12,170 nucleotides of DNA from Dunaliella salina. Its lineage: Eukaryota > Chlorophyta > Chlorophyceae > Chlamydomonadales > Dunaliellaceae. Location of the stretch: positions 285,377-297,546 of the forward strand of contig MU069778.1 of NCBI GenBank assembly GCA_002284615.2, in the 5' to 3' direction. Of the stretch, positions 6,518-12,170 are shown one piece after another. Position 1 is the first letter of the stretch, and every line of letters starts with the position of its first letter. The notes below the pieces were generated by a model. The model ran no database searches. It was given only the letters and a program-made list of their open reading frames with translations, and had not been told where the DNA came from. The translations under genes and the position numbers were made by a program.

Positions 6518-7040
6518 CAGGACGCCAGGATGCCATCTGAATTTGCCTCAGCATGTCATGCAAAATGTCTGTAGATTCAGACCGGGAACTCACACTCTGG
6601 ACGTGGAAACTGCCTGTTGGGGAGAGGGTGGAAACCCATCACAAAAAGAGGTGTCCTGGCGAGCTCGCTTGCAATTAGGGATTTACCGAGGTAACCCAGC
6701 CGGCCAACATGTTTCAGCTCCCTGGTCAAAAGGCGAGGAGAGGGCATTCGATAAGGAGGTCCCCGGATCGAGTCCTTGTGGCCGGGAAAAAGGTGCCCTC
6801 TATCCGTGCGAGTCCTTAGTGCATGCGACCAAAGGGAAATCACATATCTTTCTGTCTGCAATTGTAAGTTTGTGCAAGATGAAGAGCACATTATTCTGGA
6901 GTGCCCTTCTCAGGATCTGACAAACTTGCGCACTCAATTCCATCATTTGTTCAGCTGTGCACCTCGAGGCAGGGCAACATGCCTTAGAGACTTCATGAAC
7001 CAAGCTGATGCCTTAGCTTCAGCTAAGTTTGTGTTTGCTT
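6518..7040 (+). pseudogene. LINE-2 C-terminal region with CCHC zinc knuckle, broken by a SINE
   Basis: From 6521 the frame reads TPGCHLNLPQHVMQNVCRF and THTLDVETACW. A tRNA-like insertion of about 200 bp follows, and the protein resumes near 6824 with DQREITYLSVCNCKFVQDEEHIILEC. The Cys, Cys, His and Cys codons are at 6857, 6863, 6887 and 6902, giving C-x1-C-x7-H-x4-C, a CCHC-type nucleic-acid-binding knuckle typical of LINE C-termini. After NLRTQFHHLFSCAPRG and DFMNQADALASAKFVFA the frame stops with TGA at 7040-7042. Confidence 0.7.
6622..6823 (+). mobile_element. tRNA-like SINE or tRNA relic inside LINE-2
   Basis: This stretch interrupts the LINE-2 frame between ETACW and DQREITY. It holds an A box TGGTCAAAAGG (6723-6733), a full match to TRGYNNANNGG. 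A B box GGATCGAGTCC lies at 6765-6775, at the spacing seen in tRNAs. TGGCCGG (6779-6785), in acceptor position after the B box, pairs perfectly with CCGGCCA (6700-6706), although six extra bases separate the latter from the D-arm. The T-stem is degraded. I found no clear target duplication, so both limits are approximate and set by the break in the LINE-2 frame. Confidence 0.5.
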
Positions 7041-7114
7041 GAGATGCTGTGCCTGAGTTTCGAGCGCTGCTTGGAATTTTAGCCTGGACTGGCCTGGTTA
7101 CAGGCCTACGTGTT

Positions 7115-7140
7115 TCCGCTCAGCTGCCCTGGTAGGCGGA
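7115..7140 (+). other. LINE-2 3'-terminal hairpin
   Basis: TCCGC pairs with GCGGA, and inside it CTGCC pairs with GGTAG, with a bulged TCAG and a CT loop. It lies about 20 bp before the element end and its CCTTA-type tail. The same structure, with some lost pairs, occurs at 6471-6496 and 10572-10597. LINE 3' hairpins often serve as recognition sites for the element's own RT; that role is inferred. Confidence 0.55.
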
Positions 7141-7165
7141 TAAAGCAATGCAACCTTGCCTCTTG

Positions 7166-7816
7166 GGGAAATGAAATTTTTTTCTGTGTGCGATGCTCAT
7201 GTGGACAAGTACAAGATGAGGTACATGTCTTTCCCATGTGTTGAGATGAGGGGATCTGTACTTTGAGACAAAAAAATACTTGACTCTGCCTAGTGATTTT
7301 TCACTAATTTAACCTTTCTTGCGCCAACAACTGAGTGACCAAGCTGATTTCCTCTTGCATCTCACACAAAAAGCTTCTCTTTTTCATGTTTAAGCTTTAG
7401 GATTTGCTGTTGGCAGGCGTGGACCAGTCAAAGCAATCCTAAAGTGGCAAAGGTTGATCAGCCAAACAGTCTGGCTGGAGGTCTCCACGTGTAATCCAAT
7501 CTAATTTTGTCAAGATTGCTAGAAGTTGAAAGCCTCTTGGAAGCGAAGCACAAGGAGGTGGTCAAAATCAGATAGTGAAAGGTTGACAAAACGAGGGTGG
7601 CACCGTAGAGAAGCCAGAAGAAGGGCAAAGCCTCGTGTTCAGAGAAAAGGGAACGGAGAGCAAGCAACACCCTGAGATCAAAGAGGACAGAATTCTTGAA
7701 GAAAAGCTGGTGTGAAGGATGCTGCTCAACTTGTCAATTCCAATATCCTGCACAGGCCATGAAAGCAGACCCTGACAAAGTCAGGACATTGAAGGCCAAG
7801 GAGCTGCTGGAACTCC
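7166..7816 (-). other. Downstream region of OLA1, probably 3' UTR; no other gene
   Basis: No protein family or repeat is recognised. It lies directly after the OLA1 stop codon on the minus strand, so part of it should be the OLA1 3' UTR. No TGTAA (the common polyadenylation signal of chlorophycean algae) or AATAAA was seen on the minus strand here; the nearest TGTAA on that strand lies within LINE-2 near 7100. Open frames of 60-70 codons in it look like chance. Confidence 0.4.
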
Positions 7817-8052
7817 TTACTTCTTTGCTGAGGTCACATTGAACTTGAAGTAGATGATGTCACCTGAGGAAAAAAAAGGTAGAAAGGTGGTACACTGCAT
7901 AATTAAAGGCACCAGGCAAAAGGAAGCTTTTCAGCATGTGAACATACGCCATACACTCACCGTCTTGCACCACGTACTCCTTGCCTTGCTGTCTGCATTT
8001 GCCTGCTGCCTTCACAGCAGCCTCAGTGCCCAATTCTTTCAGGTCTGAGTAC
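7817..8052 (-). CDS. OLA1: Obg-like ATPase 1 (OLA1/YchF family), last two coding exons
   Basis: OLA1/YchF is a cytosolic TRAFAC GTPase-family protein that prefers ATP and acts at ribosomes and in stress responses. Two minus-strand exons are visible. Exon 8052-7961 (92 nt) encodes YSDLKELGTEAAVKAAGK followed by CRQQGKEYVVQD. Exon 7863-7817 (47 nt) encodes GDIIYFKFNVTSAKK and TAA (7819-7817). Together they match the conserved C-terminal TGS domain of plant and animal OLA1, including the YVVQDGDIIFFKFN block. The 97-nt intron (7960-7864) starts GTGAGT, ends CCTCAG and is in phase 1, splitting the Gly codon. The upstream exon edge follows CTTGCCTGTAG. The preceding exon, which should encode a sequence like GFICAEVM, was not found, so about 360 N-terminal residues are missing. 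Only the family call rests on memory; the exon structure is seen directly. Confidence 0.9.
7864..7960 (-). other. OLA1 last intron
   Basis: A 97-nt phase-1 GT-AG intron, with GTGAGTGTAT at the donor and TTTTTTTCCTCAG at the acceptor on the minus strand. Removing it gives unbroken VVQD-GDIIYF. Confidence 0.88.
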
Positions 8053-8095
8053 CTACAGGCAAGTTGGTTTGAGCAAAAGGGCTGTGCTGTCTTCA

Positions 8096-8121
8096 TGCGT
8101 GCGTGCGTGTTTGCGTGCGTG

Positions 8122-8183
<62 letters not shown>

Positions 8184-8199
8184 CGCGCACGTGTGTGCG
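8096..8199. repeat. Compound (GTGC)n-(GT)n-(GC)n microsatellite
   Basis: GTGCGTGC-type units pass into about 27 GT repeats and then a GCGCGC run ending in ACGTGTGTGCG. It lies in the OLA1 intron just upstream of the 92-nt exon. Like the tract at 1819-1900 it is alternating purine-pyrimidine and could take Z-form. Confidence 0.95.
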
Positions 8200-8241
8200 A
8201 CACTTTTAAAAGAAATTCCTGACTTCGTTGATATAAGCGAG

Positions 8242-8294
8242 CCTTCGCTTAATGCACGCGGCCTTTGGCTTGCGTAGGCTTTTTTTCTTTCTTT
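8242..8294 (+). mobile_element. 53-bp LINE-1 3' tail insertion
   Basis: Only the terminal LINE-1 motif (CTTAATGCACGCGGCCTTTG, then GCTTGCGTAGGC and a T-rich run) is present. It is flanked by a short direct repeat AGCGAG (8236-8241 and 8295-8300). It looks like an extremely 5'-truncated LINE-1, or a SINE remnant sharing that tail, inside the OLA1 intron. Confidence 0.6.
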
Positions 8295-8370
8295 AGCGAG
8301 TATGCAGCAGACAAGTGGCCTTTAAGGGGCCATACATGGTGCAAAGACGTTTTAGTAGTAGGGGTTTCCT

Positions 8371-8940
8371 GATTCAGGTACAAACACCCGTGAATCAGGT
8401 GCACTTCAGAACTGACTCAGACCTCCAGGAAGTTGGGAGAATTGGGTTGAACCAGGCAGTTCTTAAACAGGCAAGGTCCTGATTGAATCAGACCTGGATC
8501 AGGTCCAGATCAGTAAGCCGAATAGATTTATAAAAAAAGGCAGGTCTGAATCAGGGGATGTCCATCCCGAATCAGGTGTGTATCAAAACTGATTCAGACC
8601 TGCTCCAAGTAGGCAAATTAGATAAAAAGAGGCAGCCCTGAGTCAGGCGTTCTTCATCCTGAATCAGGTGTGGATCAGGTCCAGAACAGACCTGCTCCGA
8701 GTATGCAAATAGATTAAAAAAGGCAGTTCTGAATCAGGCGTTGTTCATCCTGACTCAGGTGTACATCAGGACTGATTCAGACCTGCCTCAAGTAAGCCAA
8801 CAAGATTACCGTAAGGCATTTCTGAATCAGGCGTTTCCCATCCTGAATCAGGGGTGGATCAGGTCCAGATCAGACCTCCCTCCGNACTCAGGTTCAAATC
8901 AGAGCCAACCGTCCTGAATCAGGCCTACATCAGACCACAC
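8371..8940. repeat. Satellite of about 92-bp monomers alternating in two types
   Basis: Monomer anchors (GGCA-NN-CTGAATCAGG) lie at 8539, 8631, 8722 and 8815, spaced 92, 91 and 93 bp; earlier diverged copies reach back to about 8371. Two monomer types alternate. Type A carries ACTGATTCAGACC (around 8395, 8585 and 8770). Type B carries GGATCAGGTCCAGA-CAG (around 8500, 8670 and 8860). The true repeat unit is therefore a dimer of about 184 bp. CTGAATCAG and CTGATTCAG are mutual reverse complements, so each A monomer can fold. An N lies at 8885. No gene content. Confidence 0.85.
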
Positions 8941-9475
8941 AACACTTTCTGACGCAGGCAGGGTGGTAGACCCACCTGCACCAATCACCTCTTTTTTATC
9001 TTAGATATGGCAGCTGCCATCCGCGTATACCCTCTCCAGTTTTGGACTTCACAGGTCGGGGCTAGATGAAGTGGTTGGTGAGAGAGGTTGTTGGCTATGA
9101 ATGGTGCTTTTAGGGGTTTATTGACAGTCAGAGGGTAATTTTTCACATTTCTTGAAATCAGTCTCGATTTCCTGAGTACCTGGGATCGAGGACTGGGTCA
9201 CTGCTGGTATTCCATTCCAACCAGCTTGCCTGGTCTATGTGCCAGCTAGCCCCTCATTTGATTAAGCAGATCCTTGCAACAGTGATCCAGACAGTTATTA
9301 TTTCAATGCTCCAGGAGTGGCGGGGAAGCATGGTTTCCTTGCTGTTCCAGAATGGTGGAGCGGCTCAGGCAAACCTGGTTCCTGGTGGTTCCAGACCTGG
9401 TGGTTTGGGTGTCGAAGAGGTTCTGATCAGGCCACTGCTACCTTGCTAGCTTGCTAGCTTGTTAGTTCGTGAACC
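8941..9475. other. No recognised gene; possible body of a LINE-1-tailed element
   Basis: An open frame at 9237-9449 (+) reads LIKQILATVIQTVIISMLQ and later GGSRPGGLGVEEVL, but no family is recognised. As it leads directly into a LINE-1-type 3' end (9476), the stretch may belong to a non-autonomous element using that tail. TTGCTAGCTTGCTAGCTTG-type short repeats lie at about 9443-9465. Confidence 0.3.
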
Positions 9476-9530
9476 TTCCCTTAATGCACTCGGTCTCTGG
9501 CTTGCGTAGACTTTTCTTTCTCATTTCTTT
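9476..9530 (+). mobile_element. LINE-1-type 3' end
   Basis: CCTTCCCTTAATGCACTCGG, then TCTCTGGCTTGCGTAGAC and a T-rich run, match the 3' ends at 2746-2793 and 8246-8291 with a few changes. The upstream sequence differs from copy A, so this is either a more diverged copy or a different element sharing the tail. The flank 9531-9720 holds nothing recognised. Confidence 0.65.
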
Positions 9531-9763
9531 TCTTTGTGGAAGAGGTGGATTGGGCAATGCCTTCTCTGGGGTGTGGGGTCCTGTTGCTGGGCTCTGATGT
9601 AATGGAGTCAACTGTTGTGACCCAAAATTCACAGCGTCCAGTTCCAAGAGTGACTGGTTGTGGGTTTCTAGGACTGCAAACCAAGGCCTTATTGCGGGCC
9701 TGCGAAAGGTGGAGATGATAAAGTAAATGAGAATGCTAACGTCGCTTAGACGTTGCGTCTCGC

Positions 9764-9842
9764 GGCGAAGCGGCGCAGTTGGAGCATGTTAGGGCTTGGG
9801 CTCGTCGGTGTAAGATCCTGGGATCGAAACCTAGCTTCGCTG
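9764..9842 (+). other. Degenerate tRNA-like sequence (Met-like) or SINE head
   Basis: GGCGAAG (9764-9770) pairs with CTTCGCT (9835-9841) over seven positions as an acceptor stem. GGCGCAGTTGGA follows in D-arm position. CTGGG-ATCGAAA-CCTAG (9818-9834) is a complete T-arm. The middle 30 bases do not give a proper anticodon stem. D-arm and T-loop resemble methionine tRNAs. It ends about 105 bp before the intact tRNA-Lys, on the same strand. It is probably a tRNA relic or SINE head rather than a working gene; no T-run follows. Confidence 0.5.
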
Positions 9843-9948
9843 AATTTCCAAGATACGTGAAAGTCTTAAAACAAAGTCAGAACTACATCATTATATATAT
9901 ATGTTGCGTCTCCAGAATGTTTCCACGGAGTGGCGTTAGCCATCTCCG

Positions 9949-10055
9949 GCCCGCCTAGCTCAGTTGGTAGAGCGCAATGCTCTTATGAGAAACACAAGTA
10001 GTTGTAATCGACTGCTGAAACCTTGTGGTCCGGGGTTCGAGCCCCCGGGTGGGCG
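9949..10055 (+). tRNA. tRNA-Lys (anticodon CTT) with 34-nt intron
   Basis: This lysine tRNA reads AAG codons. Acceptor GCCCGCC (9949-9955) pairs with GGTGGGC (10048-10054); the discriminator is G10055. The D-arm is GCTC-AGTTGGTA-GAGC (9958-9973). The anticodon CTT lies at 9982-9984. A 34-nt intron (9986-10019) sits at the canonical place one base after the anticodon. The T-arm is CGGGG-TTCGAGC-CCCCG (10031-10047), followed by a TTTTT terminator at 10056-10060. The mature length is 73 nt. The anticodon stem CAATG/CCTTG has one T-C mismatch where plant tRNA-Lys has G-C, so function is likely but not certain. The intron can fold on itself (AGTAGT/ACTGCT). Confidence 0.92.
9986..10019 (+). other. 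tRNA-Lys intron
   Basis: This 34-nt insertion lies between positions 37 and 38 of the tRNA, the standard site for nuclear tRNA introns cut by the tRNA splicing endonuclease. It contains a possible six-pair hairpin. Confidence 0.85.
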
Positions 10056-10060
10056 TTTTT
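10056..10060 (+). terminator. RNA polymerase III T-run terminator
   Basis: Five T residues directly follow the tRNA-Lys discriminator base, the usual RNA polymerase III stop signal. Confidence 0.8.
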
Positions 10061-10550
10061 GTCTCCCTTCCATGGCCCCCTGGTTATCCTGTTTTGTTTG
10101 GCGCAGTCATCACCTGAAGACATTTTAGCTGCAACCATGAAAAATATATTCATTTTCACAACCCCATTACAATCCTCAATCATTTGTTTTGGTAATCCCG
10201 CACATTCCTGCAGGAGGAGACCACCCCTCATGCCCATTTACTCCACTGATATTTACCTGCATGCATGGCTGTTGCTGTAGTTCCTTCCATACCATAAAAC
10301 ATTGCAATAGGGTGTTGGAGTTTCGAGGAGACTGTTTGCCAAACATCATGCAAATCTGCATTTCACCACCTCTCTCCTTGCACTTTGTTCTCTGAATATC
10401 TGGAGTTTCGAGTCAAACATATGAACATTCAGGTTAAGACTTCTTGTGCCATTTTCTAAGTGCTTACTTGGAGAACCTCTGCTTTGTGTGGTACTTTGAG
10501 CGCATGTTTTTCTCAAAAGTTGACATTTCTATACACATTTTCGAAGACTT
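10061..10550. other. No recognised gene
   Basis: Open frames of 60-85 codons on both strands have no recognisable domains and low-complexity composition. Nothing else was seen. Confidence 0.4.
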
Positions 10551-10622
10551 GTCTAGTTCCAGGTCTGTGTTTCCGCTCAGCTGCCCTCGTAGGCGGATAT
10601 AGCGATGTAACCTTACCTTACC
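10551..10622 (+). mobile_element. LINE-2 3' end fragment
   Basis: GTGTTTCCGCTCAGCTGCCC, GTAGGCGGATATAG and an ACCTTACCTTACCT tail match the ends of LINE-2 at 7110-7161 and its nested copy at 6466-6510. The 3' hairpin is at 10572-10597. Only about 70 bp are present, so it is a minimal 5'-truncated insertion; no clear target duplication was seen. Confidence 0.7.
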
Positions 10623-10664
10623 TGCATGCATGAAAAGTAGGGGTTCACTGTGCATGCATGCAGG
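10621..10664. repeat. 12-bp inverted repeat of GCATGCATG type
   Basis: CCTGCATGCATG (10621-10632) and CATGCATGCAGG (10653-10664) are perfect inverted copies around a 20-bp loop. They lie directly against the LINE-2 tail. They may be a simple-sequence effect, since each arm is itself largely palindromic. Confidence 0.7.
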
Positions 10665-10717
10665 ACCTGCCATTGCCTGCAAGCTTCTCCTGGACTTCAT
10701 CCTCCCTCCCTGCTTAC

Positions 10718-10807
10718 GCTGTGCCTCAATGATGGGGAGGGCTTGAAGGAGCTTAACAGGCCTGCTGATGAGCCCCTCCAAATGCCTAGGGCCTTCCTCG
10801 TTCAACA
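10718..10807 (-). CDS. Weak candidate internal exon, unknown product
   Basis: On the minus strand this 90-nt stretch reads LNEEGPRHLEGLISRPVK then LLQALPIIEAQ without a stop, and is followed by a GTAAGC donor (10717-10712). The upstream edge is a bare AG without a good pyrimidine tract. The amino-acid make-up is protein-like, but no family is recognised, it does not match OLA1, and no partner exon is clear. A second stretch near 11100-11155 (minus), also with a GTAAGC donor, may be similar. Confidence 0.2.
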
Positions 10808-10869
10808 CTCAATTATCTCAAAACAATTATTTTTGTTACAGGGTTTACAGAAGAAAAAGCCTTCACTCA

Positions 10870-12170
10870 AAATGTGCGACTGCTAGCCTGCTCATAAAAA
10901 AATAACAATTTCATGAAAAAAGGAGGAAAAGTTTATCATTGTTTTTAAATAAGAAGTTATGGATGTCTTGGGCATCATTGTCAGAGAACAGAGAGGCACA
11001 TTTACCACGCAAAGAAACAACATGGGGGTTTGTGCAATGGAAAATGACATGCTTTTCATCTTGAATTGTATCCATTGAATTCTGTTTAGGTGTTGTGCTT
11101 ACATGGCTGGCTGACGCTGCCGAGGAGGACGAGATGAGGGGGATTAACTCCTTTACATGTGTATTCCATATTAATTAAAAAGACCAACACTCAAGATCAG
11201 AGGCAAGGTTCACACTTCCTCACAGAAATACTGTTCCAACTGATTTAACTTTATAATAGTTCGGCCCCCTCCTCTCAAGGCTGCGTCCTCGCAGTCAAAC
11301 AAAAACTCCAAGTGAGAAAATTGGACAGACATGAGTGAAGTCACGCAGGGAAGAACAATGAACCAGGCAAATGTTTTTCCTTAGGCAAGCAACAGAAAAA
11401 GTCTACTCAAGATCACGTCTTCTAGCCACCATTATCAGAAAATTCAGACCTGCAAGTTTGCTTAAGACACCTTTAAAAGAACTGCCACAAATTGCAAATA
11501 GTCATCACACAGCAAAGACAGGAGTGAGATCAGTATTAGGCTCCCTTGTTTCTCAACATTGGCCCCTTGTAATTATCAAGCTGTCTGGATTTTCCTCAAG
11601 CAAGATAATATGTGCCATGTTTTGCTAAGCCAATTAATCAAGAAATCAAGAAATCAATTAATGTGCCTCATGTAGAATATTGTTCGCATGCAGTTTGGTG
11701 CCTTCATATTGGGAAGTTGCTCTCAAAACCAACAAAGCCAATCTTGCAAACAACCCTGGCCTCTCTTATATGTAGCAATGCACCTCCTGCAAAATATACC
11801 AGCGAAGAAAATGAAAGAACTCCTCCTGCTTGGGCAGTCTAAAACTCCACCTTTTCAGCACACTGTCATCCAAATTACTGCCAGTTGATTTCCCTTAAGC
11901 CAGCATATTCTTATCCAGACAATTGCCAGCCTCCTCTTAATTCATTAAAATGGCACATAGAAAAATCAGCAAATCAGTCCACCTAATCCAGCGGCCTTGC
12001 ACAAATTTTTCTGCGCAGGGCTTACATCAGCCCTTTCCGGTATTTGAGTGTACCCAGGGTATCCACCTAGCAACTCAGAGTGTTACTAACAACGACATCT
12101 GCCTCTCAAAACAGGCAAGTTCCTTCAAAAGCAGAGAAACTGCTAAAGGCTCTGAAGCCTCCTTCCAAGT
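10870..12170. other. No recognised gene or element
   Basis: A/T-richer sequence. Frames at 11371-11628 (+) and 11612-11842 (+) lack domain features. A short AATCAAGAAATCAAG repeat with flanking CAATTAAT/ATTAAT words lies at about 11631-11661. If OLA1 continues beyond the window, this would be intron; otherwise it is intergenic. Confidence 0.35.

Larger units (their letters stand above)
3071..7165 (+). mobile_element. LINE-2, decayed non-LTR retrotransposon split by nested insertions
   Basis: One plus-strand LINE can be followed across the region: reverse transcriptase (3157-4117), post-RT region (about 5702-6274), and C-terminal zinc-knuckle region plus 3' UTR (6518-6621 and 6824-7165). Protein similarity to the family runs on across each break, so the interrupting pieces are insertions: minus-strand LINE-1 at 4118-about 5700, a LINE-2 3' fragment at 6275-6516, and a tRNA-like SINE at about 6622-6823. 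The 3' end carries a hairpin (7115-7140) and a CCTTGCCT tail, matching ends at 6471-6510 and 10572-10622. The 5' limit is approximate: similarity fades above about 3076. Many stops and frameshifts show it is dead. Confidence 0.75.

Noticed and set aside
6029..6891. Minus-strand frames of 90 and 104 codons in the LINE-2 tail
   Set aside because: They are antisense to recognised LINE-2 and SINE sequence.
7458..7753. Minus-strand frames downstream of OLA1
   Set aside because: They lie after the OLA1 stop, are Leu/Ser/Phe-rich without domain features, and overlap each other in two frames; more likely 3' UTR.
7981..8277. 98-codon plus-strand frame over the (GT)n tract
   Set aside because: It is antisense to the OLA1 exon, then a microsatellite translation, then a LINE-1 tail.
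9237..9449. 70-codon frame before the 9476 LINE-1-type end as a real gene
   Set aside because: No recognised family, and it leads straight into a retroelement tail; kept only as a possible element body.
11371..11888. Overlapping open frames of 66-85 codons
   Set aside because: No domain, no splice support and no similarity I recognise; compatible with chance in this sequence.

Overview
This is a eukaryotic nuclear window with few genes and many repeats. It most resembles a green alga (Chlorophyta, possibly Chlamydomonadales; a Dunaliella-like alga would fit, but the genus is a guess). Three things point this way. The last exons of a plant-like OLA1/YchF GTPase gene are present. There is a plant-type tRNA-Lys(CTT) with an intron in the anticodon loop; land plants normally have introns only in nuclear tRNA-Tyr and tRNA-Met, while green algae have them in many tRNAs. 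Finally, the degraded LINE proteins resemble my memory of green-algal non-LTR retrotransposons. Base composition is moderate, with long (GT)n/(GC)n tracts. There are no bacterial operons or ribosome-binding sites.

Layout. Bases 1-1580 are non-coding or uncertain: a cluster of inverted CGGTTGA words (301-420), two tandem duplications (about 487-873, period about 204; about 899-1125, period 128), and an almost perfect 94-bp zero-spacer palindrome (1344-1437). A short frame after the palindrome (1416-1577) could be a terminal exon ending in a membrane anchor. Bases 1745-2793 hold two pieces of one LINE family (LINE-1 here), head to head around a (GT)n tract. Bases 3071-7165 are one decayed LINE of a second family (LINE-2, + strand) split by nested insertions: a minus-strand LINE-1 (4118-about 5700), which carries a 438-bp retro-insertion and a 167-bp tRNA-derived SINE; a 242-bp piece of LINE-2's own 3' end; and a tRNA-like SINE. 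The insertion order can be read from target-site duplications and from protein-level continuity across the breaks.

Bases 7817-8052 (minus strand) carry the last two coding exons of OLA1, the clearest protein gene here. Its next upstream exon was not found, so the intron above 8052 probably runs to or past the window end. If so it contains a (GT)n-(GC)n tract, a 53-bp LINE-1 tail, a satellite of about 92-bp monomers in A-B alternation (8371-8940), another LINE-1-type 3' end (9476-9530), a tRNA-like relic (9764-9842), the tRNA-Lys gene (9949-10055) and a LINE-2 3' end (10551-10622). From 10870 to 12170 nothing was recognised.

No multi-gene system was found. The most unusual material is the nested retroelement stack, the two LINE 3'-end architectures (T-rich tail with hairpin; hairpin with CCTTA repeats), the dimeric satellite and the large palindrome.
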